Positions 15,766 to 23,087 are shown, counted from the first letter of the stretch. The stretch is 27,005 bases of DNA from Bacteroidales bacterium UBA6828 (GCA_002452095.1 DKEG01000056.1:1-27005), one strand, 5' to 3'. Numbers and translations are program-made. The notes: generated by a model not told the origin, from the letters alone.

Positions 15766-17892
15766 ATGAAAAAGATATTTTTAGGAATCTTGCTGTTCCT
15801 CCTCCCCCTCTCTGAGGGGGTAATGGGGGAGTCCTATCATTTCGCGGAGTACAACATCCGTCTCAACTCTACCTCCGACACGGGCGACCGTGCGTGGGCG
15901 AACCGCAAGCAGTACGTGGCGCAGATCATCACCGACTATGCTTTCGATGTCTGTGCGCTCAACGAACTCAAGCCCGACCAGAAGAAAGACCTCCTCTCGC
16001 TCCTCCCCGACTATAAGATCGAGTCATGGGGGCGCGACTCCCACATCATCGGCGATGTGGGAGAGGGGGTAGGTGTCCTCTACCGCAAGGACAAGTTCCG
16101 CCTCTTGTCCTCGGGGCATTTCTTCCTTGCACCCGACATCACCAAGTCGGCTGTCGCATGGGATGCCAAGTTCCGCCGTCTTGCCGTGTGGGCGCAACTG
16201 CAGGACAAAACCACGGGCGACATCTTTTTCTATTGCGCCACCCACCTTGAGCAGGCGGGGCAGGTCGCCAAGCGCAAAGGGGCGGCGCTGGTGGTTGAGC
16301 AGATGCTTGCTGTTGCAGGCGACTATCCATGTTTCATTGCGGGCGATTTCAACTCGCAGTCCACTGTCGATGCCGTCCATCTGCCCTTCAAAGCGTATTT
16401 CCAAAGTGCCTATGACATAGCCGAGGTGCCTCCCGCAAGCGATGGCTCCTACTGCAACTGGCAACCCTCTTCCACCCACCGTATCGACCACCTCTACGGT
16501 CGCTATTATCGTGCCTTGTCCTATACGATGATTACTGAGGACTACGGCCGTTCCTGTACGCCGTCCGACCACCTGCCCCTGATGGCAGAGGTGCTCTTTA
16601 CCCGCCGTCCGCAGACTATCACCCTGACCTCCTCGCTTACTGCAGCCGTCGCCGCTTCTTCTCTTGGCGACACCATCGACCTCGGCGGGCAAACCGTCAG
16701 CAACGAGAATATCAAGATACCGCATTTCCTGACCATCACCAACGGCACTCTTGACGGCTGTACGCTTACCGTCCCCTATGCGCTGCATGTGAGTCATTGC
16801 ACTTTCACACACTCTGCTACGGCCATCGCTGCCAACGGCTATGCCATGCGTGCTGCCGACTGCCGTTTTACCGACTGCACTACCGACCTCCAAGGGGCGG
16901 CTGTCAGTAGCAACGGACGCCTTGATCTTACCCGCTGTCTATTCTCCAACAACACCGCTGCGCAGGGTGGGGCGGTAGCCCAAGTAGGCACCTACTGGGG
17001 GGCAACGTTGCACAACTGTGTTTTCTCCGGCAATGCCGCCAAAGACGGTGCCGCGCTCTATCTCACCAAGACCGAGGACGTGCATGTCGAAAACTCCGCT
17101 TTTGTCCGCAACCGTGCTACCGAGACAGGTGCCGTCTCGCTCAACGACCCCACTACCGCTGCGCACCTGCAGTGCATCAATTGCACCTTTGCCGAGAATA
17201 CCTCCCATGCCGCCTCGTCGTTCAAAAATCCCCTCTTCGGTGGCTCCTCATTGCGCGTCTATGGCGATACGGCTACCGTCCTCACGCTCATCAACACTAC
17301 CTGTACCCGTGATACCAACGCCTGTCTCACTACCTCTGGCGCACCCGTATCCAACTACTATGGTGCGGCGGTCGTCCTTTCGCAGGGCAAACTCAATACC
17401 TACAACAGCCTGATAGTCAACAACTATTCTACGGCAGCAAAGTCCGACCTGTATATCTCCGACAAAGCCAAGCACCTTGCCGATGTCCATACCGTCTATA
17501 CAGCGGAGCAACCCGATAATGCCGCCCTCGGGCAAATCTCGTATCAAGACGACATGCCCTTTGTGCCGCTCCTCAAAGATACCTATGCGGGTATTCCTCT
17601 CGTCTGCCTCCTTGCCGACGACCTATCCGAGCAGACTTTCGGCGAAGACATCACCGCCGATGGCATACTTGATGCGGGGCTTGCCACCGACTGTCTCGGC
17701 AATACGCGCCCTTCGCCTGCCACTATCGGTTCTGTTGAGTATCAAGCCCCGCAGGCTATCCACCCGACATCCACCTGTCATCCACCTGTATTTGGCAAGT
17801 ATCTGTACAACCATCAAATCTACATCACCGACGGCACTGCCACCTATAACCTGTTGGGAACTATTATACATCGTGCTAATAAGAGTAGGTGA
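15766..17892 (+). CDS. Secreted EEP hydrolase fused to a beta-helix with type IX-like tail
   Basis: About 708 residues. I chose the ATG at 15766 because it gives a proper signal peptide (MKKIFLGILLFLLPL...); an in-frame ATG at 15733 lies inside the leader repeat. The N-terminal EEP domain (about 25-280) keeps NEL (E67), ATHLE (H160), AGDFNSQ (D194, N196), HRIDHLYG and PSDHLPL (D268, H269). The rest (about 285-620) is a parallel beta-helix (GAAVSSNGRLDLTRCLF, GGAVAQVGTYWGATLHNCVF), ending with a sorting-like tail (IYITDGTATYNLLGTI). The two upstream genes encode the same domains separately, so this gene looks like a fusion in the opposite order. Residues PLSEGVMGES, bordering the signal cleavage site, come from an inserted palindrome (15804-15833). 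Confidence 0.87.
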   Translation: MKKIFLGILLFLLPLSEGVMGESYHFAEYNIRLNSTSDTGDRAWANRKQYVAQIITDYAFDVCALNELKPDQKKDLLSLLPDYKIESWGRDSHIIGDVGEGVGVLYRKDKFRLLSSGHFFLAPDITKSAVAWDAKFRRLAVWAQLQDKTTGDIFFYCATHLEQAGQVAKRKGAALVVEQMLAVAGDYPCFIAGDFNSQSTVDAVHLPFKAYFQSAYDIAEVPPASDGSYCNWQPSSTHRIDHLYGRYYRALSYTMITEDYGRSCTPSDHLPLMAEVLFTRRPQTITLTSSLTAAVAASSLGDTIDLGGQTVSNENIKIPHFLTITNGTLDGCTLTVPYALHVSHCTFTHSATAIAANGYAMRAADCRFTDCTTDLQGAAVSSNGRLDLTRCLFSNNTAAQGGAVAQVGTYWGATLHNCVFSGNAAKDGAALYLTKTEDVHVENSAFVRNRATETGAVSLNDPTTAAHLQCINCTFAENTSHAASSFKNPLFGGSSLRVYGDTATVLTLINTTCTRDTNACLTTSGAPVSNYYGAAVVLSQGKLNTYNSLIVNNYSTAAKSDLYISDKAKHLADVHTVYTAEQPDNAALGQISYQDDMPFVPLLKDTYAGIPLVCLLADDLSEQTFGEDITADGILDAGLATDCLGNTRPSPATIGSVEYQAPQAIHPTSTCHPPVFGKYLYNHQIYITDGTATYNLLGTIIHRANKSR
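15804..15833. repeat. C-rich palindromic repeat in the signal-peptide coding region
   Basis: CCCCCTC (15804-15810), loop tct, GAGGGGG (15814-15820), then TAATGGGGGAGTC. It is the inverted counterpart of the element at 15629-15657. It is read in frame and encodes the residues between the hydrophobic core of the signal peptide and the mature protein. Confidence 0.88.
17768..17789. repeat. 11-bp tandem repeat inside coding sequence
   Basis: CATCCACCTGT occurs twice head to tail without a mismatch. It lies in the linker before the C-terminal tail of the EEP/beta-helix protein. One unit is not a multiple of three, so a change in copy number would shift the frame of the tail. Confidence 0.9.
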
Positions 17893-17929
17893 TTAGTAGG
17901 TGATTCTCGAATGAATACCGAATGAATAC
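17884..17929. repeat. Two adjacent 11-bp tandem repeats at the gene end
   Basis: AGTAGGTGATT is repeated twice (17884-17905) and the first copy contains the TGA stop of the EEP/beta-helix gene. Two bases later CGAATGAATAC is repeated twice (17908-17929). All copies are perfect. This mirrors the pair of unrelated 11-bp tandems at 2127-2174. Confidence 0.93.
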
Positions 17930-17940
17930 CGATTTTCCAA

Positions 17941-17968
17941 GCCGGGGACGCCGACGCCCCGTCTGCGG
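17941..17968. repeat. Degenerate GC-rich hairpin repeat
   Basis: CGCCGACG (17949-17956), loop ccc, CGTCTGCG (17960-17967). It is hairpin A of the family with one mismatched pair, so it looks like a decayed copy. It lies about 47 bp before the next start codon. Confidence 0.75.
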
Positions 17969-18014
17969 TTGTATAAATACCACAACAACAAACAACAACT
18001 CAATAACCAATCGT

Positions 18015-18740
18015 ATGAAAAAACTTTTTCTTTCCATGGCGCTTCTTGCTGCCATCTCCGCTACTGCGGAAACCCGTGTTGAAACCTTTGAACCAAAAGA
18101 GGAAAACAACAACAGGACCTATAACACCGAGGCATACACCTCGCTCTGCCAACAAACCTCTTGGACAACCCTCTATGGCGGTGTCTGCAAAAACCAAGGT
18201 AATATGGGAGCCGATAATTTTGTAGCCGTTGTACGTGCTGCCAAGTCTTCGGAGACAGGCTATGGCTATATCGAAAGCGACTCTATCTCGGGCGGTATCG
18301 ATAGCCTGGCATTTACATGGAACTCCAATGGCGATGCCAACTGCGACCTCGACATCCGTATCTATATCAACGGAGACTCGGTAGGCGGTATCTATCATAT
18401 CGACGAATATAAGTCAGCGGCACCTTTCTACACCTATTCCGTAAAAGACATCAGGCACGAAGGCAATTTCGTCATTCGCTTTGAGAACCGCACGCCTTAC
18501 GACGGTACAAGAAACAAATTCCGCCTCGTTATCGATGACCTTGCGTGGACTACCTACACCGCTCCCGAACCGGAGAACCCTACTGCCATTGCCGACCTTG
18601 CTACTGCACCTGCTTTGGTGAATGTCTATACCCTTGACGGTTGTCTTATCCGCCGCAATGTTGTTGCTGACAAAGCAACCGACAACCTTGAAAACGGTAT
18701 CTACATCATCAACAACCGCAAAGTAGTCATTGCGCACTAA
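18015..18740 (+). CDS. Secreted protein of unknown function with type IX-like sorting tail
   Basis: I do not recognise the family of the main domain. The 241-residue product starts at the ATG at 18015, which gives a clean signal peptide (MKKLFLSMALLAAISATA-E); in-frame sequence upstream back to 17922 contains repeat DNA and is not a likely start. The middle (about 20-190) is rich in beta-strand and polar residues, with a YIESDSISGGIDSLAFTWNS-type segment that could be a jelly-roll, carbohydrate-binding-like fold; this is an inference. The C-terminal 40 residues (VNVYTLDGCLIRRNVV... GIYIINNRKVVI) fit a type IX secretion sorting domain well. It is the last gene of the SusC/SusD locus. The sigma-operon promoter starts 6 bp after its stop. 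Confidence 0.83.
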   Translation: MKKLFLSMALLAAISATAETRVETFEPKEENNNRTYNTEAYTSLCQQTSWTTLYGGVCKNQGNMGADNFVAVVRAAKSSETGYGYIESDSISGGIDSLAFTWNSNGDANCDLDIRIYINGDSVGGIYHIDEYKSAAPFYTYSVKDIRHEGNFVIRFENRTPYDGTRNKFRLVIDDLAWTTYTAPEPENPTAIADLATAPALVNVYTLDGCLIRRNVVADKATDNLENGIYIINNRKVVIAH

Positions 18741-18746
18741 AATAAT

Positions 18747-18777
18747 TGCTTGTTAGGATAATTCTTTGTACCTTTGC
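18747..18777 (+). promoter_or_regulatory. Promoter of the sigma-FecR-PAP2 operon
   Basis: TTG (18747-18749), a 20-bp spacer, then TACCTTTG (18770-18777): an exact Bacteroidota housekeeping promoter. The sequence immediately after the -7 box can form a hairpin (GCACC... with ...GGTGC at 18796-18800). It precedes the phased TTAAYGG leader, giving a leader of about 130 nt. Confidence 0.75.
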
Positions 18778-18822
18778 ACCCTGTTATCCCGACAGGGTGC
18801 AACCTTTGTGCTCAGTGCAACA

Positions 18823-18907
18823 TTAATGGTCAGTTAATGGTAATTAACGGAGAATTTTAATGGTCTTTTAACGGGCATTAATGGAGCAAAAAGAGAATTA
18901 TACGGAG
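18823..18907 (+). promoter_or_regulatory. Phased TTAAYGG leader array, copy 2
   Basis: TTAATGG or TTAACGG starts at 18823, 18834, 18844, 18857, 18868 and 18878, with steps of 11, 10, 13, 11 and 10 bp. The array ends TTAATGGAG, followed by TTATACGGAG (18898-18907) and the sigma-factor ATG at 18912. Number, spacing and end match the leader at 15671-15760, so the two are homologous. Confidence 0.6.
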
Positions 18908-18911
18908 AATA

Positions 18912-19448
18912 ATGACCGAAGAACAGTTGCTTACACGGCTCCGCACAGGAGACAGGCAGGCATTCGAACTCATCTACCGTGAGTACGCACCGCGCCTCAA
19001 TGCCTACTGCCTCAATATCACCAAGTCCGCCGAAGACGCGCAGGACCTGGTGCAGGAGGCGTTTGCTGTTCTTTGGGAAAAGCGCGATACTGTTCATACG
19101 GCTATCGCACCATTTCTCTTTGCTACGATCAAAAACCAACTCATCACCATCTTCCGCCGCCGTATCCACGAACCACAGTACGAGGACTACACCGAGTATG
19201 TCAACGATATGCGGCTCTCTACGTTTCGCGAACCGATGCTCTACGACGAGTACCGCCATACCGTTTCCGGGATTATCCGCTCGCTTCCTGAGCAGCAACG
19301 CACCGTCTTTGTGCTACACCGCCTGCAAGGTCTGACCCACAAGCAGATAGCCGACCATATGCACCTGAGCGAACAGACAACACGCAACCTCCTCTCTTTG
19401 GCCCTCAAAGAGATTCGTCAACAACTACAAAACCGCATACAACCGTGA
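18912..19448 (+). CDS. ECF RNA polymerase sigma factor (FecI-like)
   Basis: A 178-residue sigma-70 family protein of the extracytoplasmic-function group. Region 2 is at about 20-65 (AFELIYREYAPRLNAYCLN, AEDAQDLVQEAFAVLWEKRD) and region 4 at about 115-170 (IIRSLPEQQRTVFVLHRLQG, LTHKQIADHMHLSEQTTRN, LLSLALKEIRQQL). The linker lacks region 3, as usual. The FecR anti-sigma gene overlaps its stop as GTGA, so the pair is translationally coupled. By analogy with FecI/FecR and Bacteroides SusC-linked pairs, it should activate the STN-containing SusC locus upstream. Its own promoter is of the housekeeping type. Confidence 0.95.
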   Translation: MTEEQLLTRLRTGDRQAFELIYREYAPRLNAYCLNITKSAEDAQDLVQEAFAVLWEKRDTVHTAIAPFLFATIKNQLITIFRRRIHEPQYEDYTEYVNDMRLSTFREPMLYDEYRHTVSGIIRSLPEQQRTVFVLHRLQGLTHKQIADHMHLSEQTTRNLLSLALKEIRQQLQNRIQP

Positions 19449-20341
19449 ACCTGTTTAAGAAATATTTTACCAATAGCCTGTCCCCCACCGACTTGCACAA
19501 TCTGCGCCGGCAGACCGACTCTATGACCGACCAACAGTTGGAGACCGAACTGCATCGTCTCTGGCTGCAGTCTGCCCCTATGCCTGCAGCCGCACCGTAC
19601 CGCCGTCGTTATATCATCTCTGCCGTTGCCGCATCTGCAGCACTCGTGCTATGTCTCGTAGCGGGACTGCTATTCTTCGGTAAGGGTGATACATCGTCGG
19701 GTATGCTCTGCGTGCAGACCGCTGCCAATGAGATGTGTACGCTCTCTCTGCCTGATGGCTCACGCGTAGTGCTCAATGGCAATAGTACACTCTCGTATTC
19801 GCCAGACGGCTTTACATCATCTTCGCGGGCGTTGCAGTTGGACGGCGAAGCCTATTTCGATGTGCAGACCAATCCAAAAGTCCCCTTTGTCATCTCTACG
19901 CCCACAGTCTCTGTGCAGGTTCTCGGTACGGCGTTCAACCTCTGTTCACGCACCAACGCCGCTTCTGATATGCTCTTTCTGGAGCGGGGCAAAGTGTCGT
20001 TCCGTGTCTCCGATACGGGTGCTGACTATATTGTTACGCCCAAGCAGAAGATTACCCATAATCGGACTACCGGCGAAGTATCGCTCCGCCATTCGGATAT
20101 GCCCGACTGCGCACCGTGGCGCAAAGGCTTGATGGCTTTCGATGCCACGCCCTTGCGTGATGTGATGGCGGAGTTGGCTGACCGATATGGCGTGCATATC
20201 TCCTACACCTCTATCTCCGACGAACCCTTCACGGGTACGCTCCCCGCCAACGACATCAACGAAGCACTCCGTATCCTATCTCTCTGCTACAACATAGAAA
20301 TCACCTCCACTCCAGACACCCTCATTCTATCTTCCAAATAA
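19445..20341 (+). CDS. FecR-family anti-sigma factor (FecR and DUF4974 domains)
   Basis: A 298-residue inner-membrane protein. Cytoplasmic N-terminus (about 1-56), one membrane segment (about 57-79, IISAVAASAALVLCLVAGLL), periplasmic FecR domain (about 95-190, TLSLPDGSRVVLNGNSTLSY, LDGEAYFDVQTNPKVPFVIS, VLGTAFNL) and a C-terminal DUF4974/STN-like domain (about 228-298, FDATPLRDVMAELADRYGVH). It would hold the sigma factor and relay the SusC STN signal. The start is GTG at 19445, overlapping the sigma stop. Its stop overlaps the PAP2 start as TAATG. Confidence 0.95.
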   Translation: MNLFKKYFTNSLSPTDLHNLRRQTDSMTDQQLETELHRLWLQSAPMPAAAPYRRRYIISAVAASAALVLCLVAGLLFFGKGDTSSGMLCVQTAANEMCTLSLPDGSRVVLNGNSTLSYSPDGFTSSSRALQLDGEAYFDVQTNPKVPFVISTPTVSVQVLGTAFNLCSRTNAASDMLFLERGKVSFRVSDTGADYIVTPKQKITHNRTTGEVSLRHSDMPDCAPWRKGLMAFDATPLRDVMAELADRYGVHISYTSISDEPFTGTLPANDINEALRILSLCYNIEITSTPDTLILSSK

Positions 20342-21270
20342 TGAACTATCTCCTTCTCCTCCAACACTTCCGTGAGACGACCAATAATGCGTTGTCGCCT
20401 TTCCTACTTGCAGCCTCCGACTTTATGGTCGGCGTTCTGCCTGTTCTTATTATCGCTTTCGTGTATCTATGTATCGACAAGCGTCAGGGCTATTTTATGA
20501 TGACAGCCATGTGGGGCACTTGCGTGGTCAATCAGTTGCTCAAGAACACGTACTGCATTTACCGCCCATGGATACGTGATGCGTCTATTGTGCCGTATGG
20601 CAACTCCATTCAGACCGCCACGGGCTACTCTTTCCCGTCGGGGCATACCGAGTATGCCACTACTTTCTTCGGATCTATTGCCCTCTGGCTGCGCCGCTGG
20701 TGGGTATGGGTGCTCTGTGTCCTGTCGGTACTGGTCATCGGATTCTCGCGCAACTACCTTGGTGTGCATACGCCCTACGATGTGGGGGTGGCGATTATTG
20801 AGAGTGTCCTTATGCTCTGGGTATTCAGTGTTCTCTTCCGTTGGCTGGAGCGTAATCCAGACAAAGATATATGGGTGTTGGTCGGTGGTATTGCCTTTCT
20901 CATAGCCTACCTCCTCTATGTCTCATTCAAGCCCTATCCGATGGACTACAACTCTGCCGGACAACTCATTGTCGAACCCAAGAAAATGATAACCGACTGC
21001 TACTATGCCGCCGGTCTTGCTTTCGGTGTGCTCACGGGTTGGTTCGTTGAGCACCGCTATATCTGTTTCTCTGTGTCGGGCAAATGGTCTCGCCGCCTTC
21101 TCCGCTTTGCCTTTGCCGCTGCGGCTGTAGTCCTTATTCAGAAACTACTCATTCCCTATCTCTTGACTTTCTGTTCCCCTGATATAGTCCTCCCGCTTGC
21201 CAACTGCCTGATGGTCTGGACCATCACCCTTCTTATTCCCCTCTGCTCTGTTATTTTCTCACATCTATAA
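20341..21270 (+). CDS. PAP2-family membrane phosphatase
   Basis: A 309-residue polytopic membrane protein with the three phosphatase motifs intact: KNTYCIYRP (68-76), FPSGH (98-102) and SRNYLGVHTPYD (136-147). Families with these motifs dephosphorylate lipid phosphates such as undecaprenyl diphosphate, phosphatidate or lipid A, with the active site facing the periplasm. Further membrane segments follow to the C-terminus. The ATG overlaps the fecR stop, so it is co-expressed with the sigma/FecR pair, which is not a standard partner. It may adjust the envelope when the locus is induced, or release phosphate from products of the EEP enzymes; both ideas are inference. No clear terminator follows. 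Confidence 0.9.
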   Translation: MNYLLLLQHFRETTNNALSPFLLAASDFMVGVLPVLIIAFVYLCIDKRQGYFMMTAMWGTCVVNQLLKNTYCIYRPWIRDASIVPYGNSIQTATGYSFPSGHTEYATTFFGSIALWLRRWWVWVLCVLSVLVIGFSRNYLGVHTPYDVGVAIIESVLMLWVFSVLFRWLERNPDKDIWVLVGGIAFLIAYLLYVSFKPYPMDYNSAGQLIVEPKKMITDCYYAAGLAFGVLTGWFVEHRYICFSVSGKWSRRLLRFAFAAAAVVLIQKLLIPYLLTFCSPDIVLPLANCLMVWTITLLIPLCSVIFSHL

Positions 21271-21603
21271 TGCTATAGCCTGCCGTTCGTATTTCCCCTG
21301 TATAGAACAAACAAGCACAATAGCAGTACAAAAACAAAGAGTGGTAGGGTAGTGGTAGGGCGATACGTCCGACATCGGACGCTGTCATCTGTTCTGCTTG
21401 TTCCCATTTTTTCGACATAATTTTGGATGTATTTATGCTTAATTTGTGGTAATACGGTGTAGCCGTCTGTTCAAAACATCCCGTATCTCGGCTATTTGAA
21501 TGATTTTTGACCATAATTTATATAGAAAGTGCGGCGCGTGTTGCGCCGCAAGAAAGGTTTTGAATGTTTTTTTATAGGTTTCGTTATATCGAACTCACGT
21601 TAA
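21271..21603. other. Intergenic region with 11-bp tandem repeat and GC hairpin, no gene seen
   Basis: This gap holds an 11-bp tandem (AGTGGTAGGGT, then AGTGGTAGGGC, at 21340-21361). It also holds a hairpin TGCGGCGC (21530-21537), loop gtgtt, GCGCCGCA (21543-21550), without an immediate T-run. The hairpin may mark the end of the PAP2 transcript. I see no convincing gene on either strand. Confidence 0.7.
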
Positions 21604-21633
21604 TTATGCTATTATTTTGATGCAGTTGCCCTG
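21604..21633 (+). repeat. Conserved ~28-bp upstream element, copy 3
   Basis: TTATGCTATTATTTTG followed by ATGCAGTTGCCCTG. It differs from copy 1 at two positions. It ends 17 bp before the -33 box of the metK promoter. Confidence 0.75.
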
Positions 21634-21650
21634 TGTATATGGCAATCCTC

Positions 21651-21681
21651 TTGCATATATCAAAAAATAGTCGTACCTTTG
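21651..21681 (+). promoter_or_regulatory. metK promoter
   Basis: TTG (21651-21653), 20-bp spacer, TACCTTTG (21674-21681). Transcription should begin near 21688, giving a leader of about 160 nt that contains the riboswitch and terminator described next. Confidence 0.78.
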
Positions 21682-21730
21682 CAGTCGGATTTGGAAAATG
21701 TACACATTTCCTAAATTTACAAATTAAGAA

Positions 21731-21780
21731 AGAGGATGGATTTGACTGCTTGCAACCTCTATAAAAGAATGCTAAAACCT
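21731..21780 (+). ncRNA. SAM-II riboswitch (metA motif) upstream of metK
   Basis: AGAGG (21731-21735) pairs with CCTCT (21756-21760) to form P1. The loop reads GATTTGACTGCTTGCA and matches the conserved L1 of SAM-II riboswitches (GAUUU-x-AC...UUGCA). After P1 come ATAAAA and AATGCTAAAA, the conserved 3' strand of the pseudoknot. SAM-II aptamers bind S-adenosylmethionine and switch off methionine or SAM synthesis genes. The location between a promoter and metK fits exactly. A terminator hairpin follows directly, suggesting control of transcription. The motif is best known from Alphaproteobacteria. Identification is by eye and not by covariance search. Confidence 0.87.
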
Positions 21781-21783
21781 TGT

Positions 21784-21821
21784 GCCACAAGACCAAAACA
21801 GTCCCTTGTGGCTTGTTTTTT
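21784..21821 (+). terminator. Intrinsic terminator serving as riboswitch expression platform
   Basis: GCCACAAG (21784-21791) pairs perfectly with CTTGTGGC (21805-21812) around a 13-base loop. It is followed by TTGTTTTTTG. It lies 4 bp after the riboswitch and 28 bp before the metK start. The septamer CCTTGTG occurs both at the riboswitch end (21778-21784) and in the 3' arm, which could permit alternative pairing. Confidence 0.85.
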
Positions 21822-21848
21822 GTTATATCCTTATCGGATACAGAGATT

Positions 21849-23087
21849 ATGAACTACTTATTTACATCAGAGAGCGTCGGCGAAGGACATCCCGACAAAG
21901 TGGCAGATCAGATCAGTGATGCAATCTTGGACAATTTTCTGGCACAAGACCCGCGCAGCCACGTGGCATGCGAGACCCTCGTTACTACCGGACAGGTCGT
22001 AGTGGCGGGCGAAATCACCAGTAGCGGTTATGTGGACATTCAGCAGGTGGTGCGTGATACCATCAAAAAGATCGGTTACACCAAAGCGGAGTACAAGTTC
22101 GAAGCGGAGAGTTGCGGTATCCTGACCGCTATCCACTCGCAGTCAGCGGACATCAATATGGGCGTGAGCCGTGCCACCCGTATGGCGCAGGGCGCAGGCG
22201 ACCAGGGGATGATGTTCGGCTATGCTACCGCCGAGACCGAGAACTATATGCCGCTCACCCTCGATATGGCGCACACTATTGTCTATACGCTCGCTCGCAT
22301 ACGCAAGGAGGGCAAAGAGATGACCTATCTCCGTCCCGACTCCAAAAGTCAGGTTACGATCGAGTACAACGAGCACAACGAACCGGTGCGCATTGATACC
22401 ATCGTCATCTCCACCCAGCACGACCCTGGTGTGTCGCAGGAGCAGATCCGTCAGGATTTGATTGACATTGTCCTCCCCCGTGTGGCTACCCGCGATGCAC
22501 GTTACACCAAGTTGCTGCAAGGGGAGTACAAACTGCTTGTCAATCCGACGGGCAACTTCGAGATCGGAGGTCCTCACGGTGATACGGGGCTTACCGGGCG
22601 CAAAATCATTGTGGATACTTATGGCGGACGCGGTGCACACGGCGGTGGTGCATTCTCGGGCAAAGACCCCTCGAAGGTCGATCGCTCGGCGGCGTATGCG
22701 GCACGTTGGATCGCCAAGAATATGGTGGCGGCAGGCGTGGCACGCGAGATGCTCGTCCAGGTCAGTTACGCCATCGGCGTAGCCAAACCCGTCAGTCTCT
22801 TTGTTGATACCTACGGTACGGCGGCACAGGGTATCATGGACGCGGATATCGTGCGTGTTATCAACCGTCTGTTTGACCTTCGTCCTGCGGCTATTGCCCG
22901 CGATTTGCACCTCTGCGAACCAATCTACGAGGAAACCGCCAAGTACGGACACGTCGGGCGTACGCCGGAGATCGTGGAGAAAAACTTTGTCGGTGAGAAC
23001 GGAAAACCCATTACCAAACAAGTGGAACTTTTTACGTGGGAAAAACTCAACCGCGTGGAAGAAATACGTAAAGCCTTTAAGTTATGA
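21849..23087 (+). CDS. metK: S-adenosylmethionine synthase
   Basis: MetK makes S-adenosylmethionine from ATP and methionine in the cytoplasm. From the ATG at 21849 the product is 412 residues and begins with MNYLFTSESVGEGHPDKVAD, the family start with the ATP-binding His. Other signatures are GAGDQGMMFGYA, GGPHGDTGLTGRK, and VDTYGGRGAHGGGAFSGKD. An in-frame ATG at 21780 would add 23 residues, but that segment is the terminator and riboswitch end, so I reject it. The length is a little above E. coli MetK (384). It is regulated by the SAM-II riboswitch upstream. The stop overlaps the lspA start as ATGA. Confidence 0.97.
   Translation: MNYLFTSESVGEGHPDKVADQISDAILDNFLAQDPRSHVACETLVTTGQVVVAGEITSSGYVDIQQVVRDTIKKIGYTKAEYKFEAESCGILTAIHSQSADINMGVSRATRMAQGAGDQGMMFGYATAETENYMPLTLDMAHTIVYTLARIRKEGKEMTYLRPDSKSQVTIEYNEHNEPVRIDTIVISTQHDPGVSQEQIRQDLIDIVLPRVATRDARYTKLLQGEYKLLVNPTGNFEIGGPHGDTGLTGRKIIVDTYGGRGAHGGGAFSGKDPSKVDRSAAYAARWIAKNMVAAGVAREMLVQVSYAIGVAKPVSLFVDTYGTAAQGIMDADIVRVINRLFDLRPAAIARDLHLCEPIYEETAKYGHVGRTPEIVEKNFVGENGKPITKQVELFTWEKLNRVEEIRKAFKL

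Noticed and set aside
21780..21848. Upstream in-frame ATG that would lengthen MetK by 23 residues
   Set aside because: The segment is the riboswitch end and terminator; the usual MetK N-terminus starts at 21849.
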